From positions 130,509,821-130,573,820 of the forward strand of contig OV050033.1 of assembly GCA_920105625.2 (NCBI GenBank): a DNA stretch of 64,000 nt, given 5' to 3'. The notes beneath the pieces were generated by a model. It worked only from the letters and a program-made list of their open reading frames with translations. It was not told the DNA's origin and searched no databases. This DNA is from Clusia tigrina (taxonomy: Eukaryota > Arthropoda > Insecta > Diptera > Clusiidae). Both the position numbers and the translations under genes were made by a program. Within the stretch, counting starts at the first letter, position 1. Every line of letters begins with the position of its first letter. Of this stretch, positions 34,091 to 46,110 are shown piece by piece.

Positions 34091-37000
34091 ATTTTTTTTT
34101 TTGAAGCTATAGCTACTAGGCCTTAAGCTGATGTAAATATTAATATAGGGGGTGTACATAAGTATCGATGTGAGGAGATCAGTTTAAAATGTATAATTAG
34201 TATGAGTATATAGAGTGGGGTTGATTATATTGTTATAGAAGATGTAATATGTTTCCTTTTTTTAGGAAATTGATTATTGCATTGATGTTGTCTTGGTTAG
34301 ATAGTGAAAGGATGTTAGTGAGGTTTGTGTTTTGGAAAATTTGAAGTCTTAGATTATAATCTAATAATTATTGAATAATGTACATGATATTAGGATATGT
34401 TTGATTGAAATGGGCTGATTAGAGTTGCAGAAATGACATGTTGAAGAGCTTTTATCAAAAAGGTATTTATGGGTAAGCAGGGTGTGACCCAGTCGCAGTT
34501 TAATTAATTTAGAGAAAGTGGAACGGGGCAAAAGGCTGTCGAATTTATAATAACCGAAGTCGTATAGATTGTTTCTTGAGAGGTGGATAGCTTTGTAGTG
34601 CTGGTTGGTCTGATTCCAAATGGACATACGTTTTGCTTCAAAGTGATTTTTTATACATTTTTTAATGCCGAGTAGTTGTAGTTGGGGTGGAAAATTAAGG
34701 GGAGACTAAATGCATCTTTTGCTGTTTTGTCAGCAGTTTCATTACCAGTGATACCACAGTGACCAGGTAACCCAGATTATCTTGATTCTAGGGAAATTTA
34801 TTTGTAGCATTTGTCTAATTGCTGTGGCGTAGTGTGAGTTATTAGAGAGGCTGCGAGTCTGTGCAAATGGCATAGCGGTTTGGTTTATTTATAATTAATT
34901 TTATTGCATTCAAAATGGTGATTGTCTCTGCTGAGTAGATTGAGGAGTATGGCGGGAGAAGAATTTGATTTATTACCGTGTTCTTTGTTGTGATACTGAA
35001 AGATGAGCCGGATTGTGATTTAGACCCGTCTGTAAACGAAAGATGTAGGAGTGTAGAGAGTCTATAAGTTCAGAGAATAGTCTTTTGAATATGATTGGAG
35101 GGGTTGGCTGTTTTGGTGAAGTAGTGTAGGCTTATATCTATCATAGATGGTTGAAATGATCATGGTGGAAGCAATATTTTCTGTGTTTGGATAGGTTAAG
35201 TTCTTTACTAAGTGATATTGTCTTGTATAGCGAGGAAGATAGTTTGAAGTAACTTTTTGATTTCAAGATTTTTTTTGATGGGTGTGTACAGTGGGGAATC
35301 GTTAGCGAGGATAATACATTTGTTTAGTTTGGCGAGTGAAAGTAGATATCTGATTTCTAGAGGATTAGTTTTTGATTCGAAGAGTATGTTGTTGATGGGG
35401 GTCGATTTAAAAGCACCTAGAGCCATTCTTAGAGCGGCGTGATAGATTGTTTTAATTTTGTATCGTTGGGACGGTGGAGGGCTACCATAGAGGAAGAGGC
35501 CATAATCAATTTTAGACATACTTATGGAGTTAATAACAGTTATTAAGGCTGATGATTACAGTTATATTTTTTGCTGGATAGACACTTAATTATATTAAGA
35601 TTTTTTGAAAGAGATAGAAGGAGGGTTTCAATGTCGTCATTCCATGTATATTTTCAATTAAATATAATGCCAATAATTTTTAGCTTATCTTCGTTAGTAA
35701 TTTGGATTATTTGTAATTTGCAAGATTGTTTTCTACAAAAGTGAATGTATTTACATTTTGAGAGTTCTGCACCTGAGTATTCACACCAAGTTAGGATATC
35801 GTTAAGTATGTCTAGTGTATGAGATTTTTTATTGTGTTTCTTTTTTATAATCTGCTAGTCGTCTGCGTAGGCACAAAAGTCGTATTGTTTGTGGATGGCT
35901 ATTGTTTTATTTAATTTATTGAAAGCTATTAGAAAAAGTATAACTGATAGGGGCGAGCCTTGCGGAATTCCGTTGTATAGAGGGAGAGTGGATGAGTAGT
36001 GGTTATCAACGTATACTAAGATTTGTCATGAAATTTATGATATAAGATAACAGTTTGGGTCCGATTTTCCAGCACTTAAGTGCGTCAATTATAGTGTGGA
36101 TACCTATTTTGTCAAAGGCTTTAGCGAAGTCAAGTGAGATAACTGAGGAATGGTTTTTAGTCGAGAGGGAAGATGATATCAGATAGTCTAGCATAACTAG
36201 GTTGTCTGATATTGATTTATCTTTTTTGGAACCGGATTGTCGACTATCGATTCGATTGTTGTAAGATACAAACCACCATAGTCGATTTGCTACTATCTTA
36301 TCTAGAAGTTTTGCGCAACAAGATTTTAGGGATATAGGGCTGTAGGATGTTATGCATGATTTGTCTGTGGAGGGTTTTATTAGTCGGGTGATTTTACTAG
36401 TTTTATAGTTCTGAGGTATGAAGTGGTTGAATATATTATTATAGAAATACATAGACGATGGAAAACTGAATGATGTAGGTGTTTTAGCAAGGGGAGGAAA
36501 TTCTATCTATACCGGGAGTTTTTCCTTTTAATTTGATGAGAGCAAGCTGTATTTCGATGTGGGTAAAGGGGTCTTCTAATTTTGTAGCAATATTGGACGG
36601 GGAATGCTGTATGGAGAGGGGCAAGGTATGGCGTTTATGTTGACAGAATGTGGATGTGAAATTATTGTCGTCAGATTCAGATCACCAGTATTTGCAAAAC
36701 TCATTAGCTATATGTTGTTTATCTATTATGAAAGATTGGTTGTCTATGGAATTGATTCCGTGCATGGAGTGATAGGGTTTGGTGCCACAAAAAGTAGATG
36801 GGTTGATTTCGGCTGTAAAGTTTTCTAGAGATTGGCATTTTGAAATTTTAATTTCTCTTTTGAAGATTGCATTTGCTCTTTTGAAATTAAGTATGTTAAT
36901 AGTGTTAATATTGTGCCTTAGTGTGTACCATAGCTTACTTTTTTGTGATTTTAATTTTTGTAATTTCCACCAAGGGACTGAATAGTTATGTTTTGTGTTT

Positions 37001-37645
37001 ATGCAAGTTTGTGGGATAGATACATTTGCACTCTGTCTTATTATCTTAAATATGTTGGCAGATTCTTTATTGATGTTGGAACTAATTTGTCTTTCTGTGC
37101 TCGTAGATGATTGAATTTTTCCCAATTTGCGAGATCAGTTTTGAATTTAGGGGTTAATTTAGGAATAGGTTTTACTCGGTTCAAGAGTGAGGTTATTATT
37201 GGGAAGTGGTCACTGCCATGTAGATTCGGATCTACTTGCCATGATGAATGTAGAGCTAATGATGGTAAAGCTAAAGTAAGATCAATATTGGTAAATGTGT
37301 GGTGAGTACTAAAGTGTGTTGGTGAACCGTCACTCAGAATTAATAGAGGTGATTGATTAATGAATTTGGATATGGTGTTACCTCTGCGATTATTACTGGA
37401 GGATCCCCATGATTTGTGCCAACCATTTAGATCGCCGGTGATGATAGTCTGCTCAGCTAGCGTCTTAAAGACGTTACGGAGATTATTTAGAGAGAAGGAT
37501 TTGTTGGGAGGTATATAGGCACTAATAATATTAAGTTTAATGGCTGATTGTAATGTAGCTCCCACTGCTTCAAAGTCTTTTGGGAGTTGCATTCTGTTGT
37601 ATTGGAGTGAATTGTGTATGAGTAGTGCTACTCCTCCTGAAGCAC
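34091..37645 (-). mobile_element. I-clade non-LTR retrotransposon, 5'-truncated, inactive
   Basis: One ~3.5-kb - strand copy in collinear order: endonuclease end, linker, RT, RNase H, zinc-binding C-terminus and a 3' end with a T12 run (34091-34102, the A tail on the - strand). Upstream it stops at an (AT)n tract. The AT content is unusually high for coding DNA of such elements. Pieces are annotated in the pseudogene entry. Confidence 0.85.
34330..37592 (-). pseudogene. I-like ORF2 remnant: endonuclease, RT, RNase H
   Basis: The endonuclease (37041-37592) has LNIISAYIPPNKSFSLNN, ITGDLNGWHKSWGSSSNN and GSDHFPII, with the catalytic Asp and His residues. The linker (36682-37125) has VPWWKLQKLKSQKSKLW. 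The RT N-terminal half (36006-36452) reads SPISLKSCCAKLLDKIVANR, then ISDNLVMLDYLI and ISLDFAKAFDKIGIHTII. The YADD region (35500-36000) is broken: GSPLSVILF and FCAYAD-like pieces can be read. The RT thumb (35208-35519) begins SKIDYGLFLYGSPP. RNase H begins FTDGSKSQSGSS (~35000) and ends PGHCGITGNETADKTA (~34735). The C-terminus (34361-34627) has LIKLRLGHTLLTHKYLF and CHFC. Multiple frame changes and stops make it inactive. The GDLNGWH and LRLGHTxLTHxYL motifs point to the I clade. Confidence 0.85.
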
Positions 37646-37655
37646 ATATTATATA

Positions 37656-37731
<76 letters not shown>
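37646..37731. repeat. (AT)n microsatellite
   Basis: About 85 bp of AT repeats with two TTT or ATT interruptions at the left. It abuts the truncated 5' side of the I-clade copy. Confidence 0.95.
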
Positions 37732-37733
<2 letters not shown>

Positions 37734-40060
37734 CGAATCTTACTTTTCTTTAGTTTTCTTCATAGCCTCATATATCTTCTCCCAATCCTGAACTTTTGAC
37801 ACCACAATCTCTGATTCCAATAATAAATTCCTTTGCAATATAAATGGTCTATAAAGCTTCCTTTTTTAAAAACACTTTCGTACTCATATTTTCCTCTTTT
37901 TCCAATTGGCCTAATATCAGATTGCGTGGGATCTTCCTTCAAAAACGGGTCCTGAGTATTGTATCAGTTTATCCAGATAATTATTTCACAAAGTTTTATA
38001 AAAGGTATTATGCAACCATCGGAAGACTTTTATTTTTATAATAGTTTATACAAATAAATTATAGATTAGATTTATTTATTTTTCAATATTGGACGAAAGA
38101 TATTATGGAACTCATGTAGAAATATCTCTGACCTTTTTCCATGTATTCCTTGCCACACAAGCCCGTATTCCGATATGCTTATAAAGCAATCCTGAGGAGC
38201 ACGGTTTTAATTAAGTTATTGTGAGTTAATTTTTTTGAAAATAGTTGGACCAAGGATATTATGTGACCCATATTTTGTAGTAATAGCTCAGAGATAAGAG
38301 CTCAGAGATTCATTGCCCCACATGCCTGTGATTTTACCAGTAGTGCCTCAGTTTACTTATATCAGCAATTCTGAGAAGCAAAATTCTAGTAAAGTTATTG
38401 AGGGTGTTTATATCAGGCGGTTGCTGGGATCCAGGCGATTCAATTTTGTGTTTAATGCACTGTGCTAAAAGCTTTGAATTTTAGTAACCCTTTTTACATG
38501 TAATTGTAATAGAATTCCTTTTATTTGAATTAAATTTTCCCATTAAACAAACTACGCTTGTGTGGTAAGTGTGATGTAACGTCACGGTACAGCTTCTAAT
38601 TTTGTGTAACTTCCAACACAGTTGAATTATAAAACCTGATGTGCTTCTCCCTTGACGATTGATAGAAACAAGTTGGACGATTCATAAAGAAGAGTGAAGA
38701 TGTCTCCTCTGATAGTTGAGATGGATGAGTGGATGTCAACTTCCCTCGATGATTGATATACAACTTGAAGTCCGTCGTCTTCCTCGGCAATTGATATGGA
38801 AAAAGAAAGCTGGTTTCCAGGGAGGCTTCAGTACGTTAAGAGTGGATCAGGCAATATTCTGTATTGGAACACTTAACAAACACGTTGGAACACACTAGGA
38901 ACACTTCTAATCCAAAATATTTTCTGTAAGAATCTATTTTTAGTGATACTTAGTGAGAGATGAAATAGTGCCATGAAGGACGAAAGTGTCTTACTTTGGC
39001 TACTATAAGCACAGAAATTATGTTTATGGAGACATCAAGAGTGTTGGCACTTTATTTGAATATAATACGAAAGATTATTCACAGCCAACTGGGTATGCAG
39101 GGATATAATACCTAAAATAATAGCATCCTGTAAAGTTATAGGAATTTAAAGCAAAACTATCATAATATATGTTTAAAGCATACAAGCGACCATCGGTATC
39201 ACCCACAACAAAGATGATAAAAATAATTATAATAAATGAGACAATTATGATGTGGTTTAATTTGGTGTTGCCGGCGTCGGATTAATGAAGAACTTTATGC
39301 ACTTATTGAATACTGGAATATTGTAAGGTCGATGAAGCATTAAAGACAGTAAACGCCAAAATGATATCACTGCATTAGGCCCTCAAACAGGTATTTGGGG
39401 AGCTTGAATTATAGAGGTCACCAGGAAGACAGAAGGAATATAAACGTGAACAGAGAAAGAGCAAAGAGCAAAGGGAGACTAAGTCCCAGCCGAGTCCAAT
39501 AAGTCATTAACCTATACAGTGTAATAGAAAAAGGAGATAATTACCATAATAGAGTTGAGTGGGTGACGATAGATATCTAAAATATAATATTACTCGTAGT
39601 ACATAAATAATGATTCTTAAAGTGGTGGACTGTAAATTGAGGCCTTCATTCTGTAAAATGGAACTGAAGGAAGCTCTTGTTTTAAGGCAGATATTTGTAG
39701 AAACGTACACTTGTGATTTGCTTTCTTGTGGACTCTTCCTCGGCTACTTTCAGAGAAGCCAGTCCGCTATTGCGAACGGTCAATTCATTTAACGAATGGC
39801 ATTTCCGCTTCTTGTTGAAACTTGAGCATGGAAATATTGTGAGTAAACTTTGATACGGCTGAGTAGGTCGATGTCGGCATAGAGCTCAAATATATAACTG
39901 ACAATGATCCCAATCTACCACTTAATATTTGATTTGGATTCTTACCAAATTAGATTACAGCCAAGAGACCTGAGGAATTGATTGAATATTTCACCTACAC
40001 TAATTTCATATTTTTCATTAATTCTTCCCACCAAGTTCAGAGAGCGGTGAATGCAGGCCA
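37732..40060. other. AT-rich intergenic stretch, nothing recognised
   Basis: Short frames only. 38040-38410 has three weakly similar phrases (TTGGAC.AA..ATATTATG and GCCCGTATT/GCCTGTGATT) that suggest an old ~180-bp duplication. Confidence 0.35.
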
Positions 40061-40061
40061 A

Positions 40062-40158
40062 CTAAAGATGCAGGCATATAAAGATGAGGCCATATAAAGA
40101 GAAGGTCATATAAGATGAGGCCATATAAGATGAAGTCATATAAAGATGATGCCATATG
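40062..40158. repeat. ~19-bp tandem repeat
   Basis: Five imperfect units of the form AAAGATGAGGCCATAT. Confidence 0.75.
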
Positions 40159-41160
40159 GAACAATTCAAGGATTGCTGAAAGTACTGAATGGTGCATCTA
40201 GGCTGTATAGCTAACGGGGTAAGAGAACAGGAACATATTTTAACTAAAATTAATAGTTAATTTTCCTTTTAGGTGGCAAGTGTCTGAGTAAGGAATATGA
40301 TCGTAAACACTAAAAAAGATGAGTACCAAAGGATATGTTGGGTAATGACTGACATATATTGACTAACAACACTGAGGATCACTCGACACTTGATAAACGT
40401 TAAAAAGGAAGCAAAGAACATTATTGAAGGCGACCAAAAATGATGATTAGTGGCAACTTTGTACTCGTCCAGAGGTCATGAATAATGTGATTTCAAGAAT
40501 TAATAAATTTTCGAAAATTTGTTTTTAGTGCAAATCACTGGATTGTGTACCAAAAAAAAGTTTGTTTTATCATTTAGCTTAAATAAAATTGATTCAAATT
40601 AACAGCATATCCCAGTATCACTGACCTGTATGGACTATGGCTGATGCTTCAACAATTCCTTATTTTTATAAGGACATCCCATCAATCGGCTGAGCAGTTA
40701 AGTTGAATCATGAGACTTGTCGAAGAAAAGAAAACCAATTCACCTAAAAAATTGTTGACTAATTTAATAAAAGACTTTACAAGTTGTCTTCTAAATCTCG
40801 TTTTATCATTGCTGTTTCCAATTCCCGTCAGACAGGTTGCCGTTTCGTGCTGCCCCGTTTCTACTCAGTTTATGCTTTCCATCGTTTATGCTAAACATCG
40901 CATAAGCTTATAAAATGAGCAACATCTTTAAGTCAATTGAAATTTCCAACCAAGAACAAATTTTGGAGTCCTTTATTTTTATGCTTGCATCGAAGCTGAA
41001 GCAAATTAAACCAAATTTCTGAGGTGAAGTCTAATCCATCTAATAGAGTTTTAGTATACATTTGATTATGGAATCAACGTTGGAATAAAGATGAAGCGGT
41101 AAAAAGAAACAAACTCAGGGCTTTCCTTCATAGAGTCGGCGAACTCCAAAAACTGGTCCT
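40159..41160. other. Unassigned spacer
   Basis: Nothing recognised. Confidence 0.35.
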
Positions 41161-41164
41161 CATT

Positions 41165-41690
41165 ATTTAAGCCTATGATGTAGTTCTTGAGACAAAAACC
41201 ACTTTCAGAACAAGTTTCCATCCACCTCATACAGTTCTATGTATTTGGTATTGAGCTTCGGATAGTCAGACACATTTTCTGGTAGAAATAAAGTAATCCT
41301 TGGGACGGGACAAATACCACTTTCAAATCCAAGTGGCATCCAGTTCATACAGTTCTACGTATTTGTTTTGACACACTTTCTGGTTCAAATAATGCAATCC
41401 TTGCGATAACCACATTCATGTACAAGTTGGCATTCACTTCATATAGTTGTATGAATCTGGCATTTAGTTTATAAAAGTTTAGTTGCTTATCTGGTAAAAA
41501 TGATGTAGTTCTTGGCGGAAGATCACTTTCAGTATAATTTGGTATCCATTTGAAACAGTGCTACATATTTGGTATTTAATTTAAGAAAGTCCGGCACAAT
41601 TTCTGGTACAAATGAAGTAATCCTTGGGCGTCGACCACTTTTGGAAGAAGTTGGTGCCCACATCATGCAGTTCTATTTTGAGTACTCGTA
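41165..41690. repeat. Diverged tandem repeat, ~94-118-bp unit, about five copies
   Basis: Each unit has ACCACTTTC, AAGTTGGCATCCA, TTCATACAGTTCTA.GTATTTGG and TCTGGTA.AAATGAAGTAATC in that order. Anchor CCATCCA-like positions are ~41218, 41336, 41430, 41542 and 41654. Confidence 0.75.
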
Positions 41691-42055
41691 TTGCAGTTTA
41701 TTAAAATCGTCAAACAAGGACAACAGTTCGCGTAATGTTGCACTCCTATATTGGCCTTCATTCGTGAGCTTTCAACAGAGAGAGGAGGAATTTAAATGAA
41801 GTCATCTACAATCAAAAGAAATAAACTTCATATACGATTGGAAGATTTACAATTAGGTTCCAAGATACACAATTCGATTCCAAGATATACAGAACGATTT
41901 CATAATGATTAGAAATCAATTTGCTCGGGAGTCCATTCTATACGTTTTAGTATCAATAATCCCCTGTTAGCCATAAGAAAGTAGATAGGTTGATTGGCTG
42001 TCCTAAGACTTACTCAAGGCCCATTGTGGCCAGTCAGCCATAAGTATAGTTCCAA
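41691..42055. other. Unassigned spacer
   Basis: Nothing recognised. Confidence 0.3.
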
Positions 42056-42170
42056 AAGACTTGTGTAGTAAATTTAAGGAAGAAGAGAATAGGGCTGAGC
42101 ATCTACTATGTCACTGTGATAGTCTGTGTAGCAACTAATGCATAACTACCCTTTGTATACAGTCGCTAAG
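42056..42170 (+). pseudogene. Fragment of a non-LTR C-terminal zinc-binding region
   Basis: EEENRAEHLLCHCDSLC fits the C-terminal ExAEHLLCxC block of RNase H-bearing non-LTR elements. Nothing else of the element can be read nearby. Confidence 0.45.
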
Positions 42171-42459
42171 TCTGGCATATCGGTCTCCCAAACACTACCA
42201 AGCATTTAACCTAAAGTTTAAGTATATATTCATAAACAAGAGGGGTTATCTTCATAGACGCATTGAGGACAAATTCGTTGTGAGTAGTCAAAGTATTTCC
42301 TCCTCTGTTCTCCCTGTATTCACTCTGCAATCACTCTGTATTCACTTAGCGTCCCATATCTGTACGTATTCAGGGGTCATAATGTCAAACGGGCAATGAT
42401 GTTGGACTGTGAACTACATAAGTAATAAATTATTGCAATGCATCTTCTTTAATCTCAAA

Positions 42460-42960
42460 CTGTGCGTAGGAATTTAGATTGAAATCGTTGAATCAACTCG
42501 ATGTTTGAAATTATGGCCGAGCCCCGCAGTTGAATGCCGTAGGTCCAGATGGGTTTAATTACCACTTTAATATGAGGATTTTATTTTCCGATTTTCGATG
42601 TGCTTTCGCCAGGTGAGACGTCTGTCCAAATAAATCCCAAGATATTTCACTTCGCTTGCTTGTGGGATCATTACTCCATTAAGAGATAAAGGAGGGCATG
42701 TTTCTTGTCTTAAAGTAAACGTTATGCGAACGCTTTTCGACTCGTTAACCTTAATTTTCCATTTTAGTAACCATTCTTCTACAGGTCTGATGTGATTCCA
42801 TAATTTTTGTGAGGCAATGTTGGAATCTATATGGGAATATAAAATTGCGGTATCGTCTGCAAACGTAGATGCAGTCAGCTGATTATCTGTTGGTAAATCA
42901 CTTGCATACAAGAGGTACAAAAGCGGTCCCAGTATACTCCTCTATAGGACTCCAGCTAGG
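42460..42960 (-). pseudogene. Jockey-type reverse transcriptase fragment
   Basis: The - strand gives RT motif B end (a stop where Gln is expected, then SILGPLLYLLYASDLP), motif C with ASTFADDTAILYS, then EEWLLKWKIKVNESKSVRI, FTLRQETCPPLSLNG, VKYLGIYLDRRLTWRKHIEN and IKPIWTYGIQL. The FADD catalytic pair is present. This is the same family type as the + strand Jockey at 11797-12902, but here the RT centre is kept and everything else is lost. Confidence 0.85.
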
Positions 42961-43089
42961 ATTTTGTGGGATTTTTAATTTGGGAAAATATTTTGTCGGA
43001 GTAGGTGGGTGGGTAAAATGGCTGGTGACCCTCTTTTCGTTGGCATGTCCTCGCGAGCCTAAAAATGGTGATATAATTTGGTAAAATTA

Positions 43090-44275
43090 CAAATCAGCCG
43101 GAGTTGATAACAAATTTGGATAGGTCTGAAAGTTGTAAACTAGAGCAATACACCAGACTCTCTAGAAAAGGACTGTCGAAATATTTGAGTCTCAAGCGAG
43201 CGAGGGCTGGGCAGTCATAAGGAAAGTGGACGACTGTTTACATGACTTTGCATGTCTTGCCATGAGCAATGAACGGAATGCCCATCAGCGTGCGTGCCGA
43301 TAGTCCAATGACCCACCCAGTCAACAAGTAAGATTGCTAATGGTGTGTCTTGGTTTATTAAGAAGGTGATTCGTTCTTCTTGTACTGTAATTAGGCCACA
43401 TCATCTCGAAATGGCACATGTCGCAGTGTTTTTCCACCTATCACGAGCCTTGCGGAGGAAGTGATATATATATTTCCCTTAACAAAGGTTGGCAGTACAC
43501 CCTAGGGTCAGTTCCCGATGGGCCTCTTCGTGCTAACTAGACGGCCGTGTCGTTCCCTTCAATGTTCCTGTATCGAGGGATACTCTACTATTGAGTTAAT
43601 AATAGGTTTAATTCCTCCTTGCAGAGGCTGACCACCTCAGAGTTAACGCTAGCGTCTTTATTGCTGCTTCGCTGTCGGAGTAAATGGTTGTGATTTTGGT
43701 CAGCTTCCACCCCTTCAGAGCCCTATATGCCTGCAGATCTCGCAACGACCTCCGCTTCAAAGACACGTTGTCGTTGGAAATTAGAAGGAAAGAAGCAAAA
43801 TTTGAAATTCGGAAACTATTCTCGCTCCCACCCCACATTCCATCTTGGAATCATCGGTGAAAATTGGCGTACCCCCTTTCACGACAACCTCTCCCATTCC
43901 TCCAGTCATTCCTACTTGGTAGAACTGTGTTTCCACAGCTTGCGAAAGAAGAAGTCGGTGCTCCAGCTTACTATATGTGGTGGTAGTTGCTTTCAAATAC
44001 TGCTATGACCATAGAGGGTATCTCTCCATCTACCGGATTTCTTCAGCCTTTGTGCGGAAATGCAATAAATATGAAGATCAATAGGGAGGAGGTTTAGAAT
44101 CGCGTCTACAGCAATTCCGGGGCAAGTGCAACAGATTCCTGTAACTTCAATCCACGCGATGTGGTGGATGCTTTGTAGTTTCGTGAGGTTGTAGTCCTTC
44201 CTGAACACAACAGCACTTGAACTGTTATCCTTGTTTGACCATCTCAATAATCTGAAATAGGAGTTGAACAATCTC
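43090..44275 (-). pseudogene. RNase H-bearing non-LTR relic (RT end to C-terminus)
   Basis: From high to low: LLRWSNKDNSS then SIHHIAWIEVTGICCTCPGI and ILNLLPIDLHIYCISAQ (RT connection), then IFTDDSKMECGVGARI (RNase H start, one Gly to Asp change), DLQAYRALKGWKL, TIYSDSEAAIKTL (RNase H Asp), and GWVIGLSARTLMGIPF with a CKVM remnant near 43230-43320. Frames change several times. It is 5'-truncated and inactive. It differs in sequence from the copies at 9787, 51812 and 56944. Confidence 0.7.
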
Positions 44276-44389
44276 TTTGAATTGAAATCTGAATATTCTA
44301 TTGGGAATTTATTTGAAGGCTTTAATTGTTTATCAATTTTGAGGCTTTCATTTATTTTGGGCGTCTTTCCAAAGAAACAAGTATAGATG

Positions 44390-44570
44390 GTCTATGTCAG
44401 TCAGGTGTTAACAACCTTCTTCGCTTCGTAAAAGGATCAGGGTGGTTCAATCTGGAGGGGGAAGCGTAGCCATGCCTCGCATCCGCGGCTCACAACGGAC
44501 CCAACTGGTGGTCTAAGTGGCATCACTGGTTATTGGTGATGCGGCTGCTCTACCTACCTACCTTCCAAAG
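44390..44570 (+). mobile_element. 3' end of a non-LTR family also present at 60126-60310
   Basis: SGVNNLLRFVKGSGWFNLEG reads almost the same as SGVNNLLRFIKGSGWLNLEG on the - strand near 60250. The following ~130 bp (CATCCGCGGCTCACAACGG, then GGTGATGCGGCTGC and CTACCTACCTACC) also match. The element apparently ends in (CTAC)n. Confidence 0.75.
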
Positions 44571-45472
44571 AAACAAAGAAGGAATGCAGTGTTTGCTTCC
44601 ACTCAAACTTGTCCTTTGGGCGACTTCACTAAAATACTAAAACTGAAGTGGAAAATTACCATAACTAATCGGGAAGAATAGTAGCAACTGTCAATATGAG
44701 ACAAAAATAATGTTATAGGGAATTCTTGGTATTATATTGTCCTGCCTTGGTGGCCCCTTTATCCTTCTTTAAAATGACAACCTCTCATTTTTCTAATACT
44801 TCTCATTGTCTCTAATACAAAACACATTTACGTATCATCTAATATTGGTGCACCCTAAAAGTATGCTAACTTCTCATGTGTGGAATTTTATTCGCTTAAC
44901 AATCCTGAAAAAGAAAACCCACAGAACATACAACGCCCACGAACTGGAATGGAGCAGCATTATCGTGTGTTCGACAATGCAAATATTCGCTTCGCTTCGA
45001 GAGAACTCTTTAAATTTAAATACAATTTTTTAATGCCTTGAATTTAGCGTTGAAATTCATAATTCATTGCTCCATGTTCTCGCTGGGCAAGTTCAACAAA
45101 CACAAAATATTAAATCAATGAGTGCCACATCAATCATTCGCTAATACAAGCGCCCATCCATCAAAGTATCCTTGGCCAGCGGATGTCCTGCCAGCCCCAT
45201 TCAATTTGACTATTGAGTGAGTTAAGCTGGAGCGGAAAAGAGAACATAAAAGGATATAATGTATAATGTATATTTCATTTTTGATATTTTCCTTGCCAAT
45301 TGGCACTTGGTCAAATTTTATGAAACTTTGTAAGGCAATTGCACGATGCACTAGGCAATAAGCTTGTGTTGTTGAATTCTGATGAAGGAATTAGTGTGGC
45401 TTTAGAAGTGGTCGTGGGGTCCATAAGAAACGCCCAATAAATTAATTCTAAGACAATTAGTTGAATATAATT
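44571..45472. other. Unassigned spacer
   Basis: Nothing recognised apart from short frames. Confidence 0.35.
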
Positions 45473-45476
45473 ATAT
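45473..45476. repeat. Target site duplication ATAT (left)
   Basis: ATAT flanks the left LTR and is repeated at 51722-51725. Confidence 0.8.
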
Positions 45477-46099
45477 TGTTACGAAATTGCCCTCTTGACA
45501 ATTTACTCTGTTACAAAATTGCCCTCCTGACAATTTCTCTAACTATCTGTACTCGGACTCGTACCGCTGGATTGTGTAGTAATCAAACAATCGCTGGTTA
45601 AATTAAAATAATTAGCTTTATTTAATTATTGTTATTTACACATTTAATATTAGGCTTAAAGTTTACTTAGTTATTATTTGCACTTTATTTCACAAACCAT
45701 TAGTCACTTTATTTAATAAGTAATTTCATCACTTTATTTAATAATGAATTTCATCACTTTGCAAAATTACAAATACTGCTAATACTGCTGCTTAGATTAA
45801 AAATGCCTGATGTATACACTTTTACGATCTCTGATCTACTGTCTTCGACTTTTAACAGTCTTGTCGCTTTTATAGTTTTCGAATGGTTGGTGTAGAAACT
45901 TCTACGCTATTCTCGTAGTTTCTAGAAGCTTCTATCCTCTTCGACAGAAGTCGAGAATATTCTTTTTGATATTACCGACGGATGGTTCTTGAATAAGCTT
46001 TTATTCGAATAGTTCGCATCTTGACTCACAGGGGGCACTCATTCTCCAGGTGGGATCCTAAAAGTATGCAATCCCTTTTCACTGAGCTATCACGTTTCA
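45477..46099 (-). repeat. 3' LTR of the gypsy element (623 bp)
   Basis: Read on + it begins TGTTACGAAATTGCCC and ends CACGTTTCA. It is at a constant offset of 5,622 bp from 51099-51721. The first 62 bp contain a 32-bp imperfect tandem repeat (GTTACGAAATTGCCCTC against GTTACAAAATTGCCCTC). TTTATT triplets at 45684-45737 give AATAAA signals on the - strand. Confidence 0.97.
45895..45993 (-). promoter_or_regulatory. Heat-shock-element cluster, 3' LTR
   Basis: Same motifs as in the 5' LTR: GAAACTTC 45895-45902, TTCTAGAAGCTTC 45920-45932, GAATATTC 45955-45962, TTCTTGAA 45986-45993. Confidence 0.65.
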
Positions 46100-46110
46100 C
46101 TGCCCTCCGC
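46100..46110 (-). other. Polypurine tract (plus-strand primer)
   Basis: On the - strand GCGGAGGGCAG sits between the pol stop codon and the 3' LTR, the usual place for the tract that primes plus-strand DNA synthesis. Confidence 0.8.

Noticed and set aside
46100..46110. An env gene downstream of pol
   Set aside because: Only 11 bp separate the pol stop from the 3' LTR.
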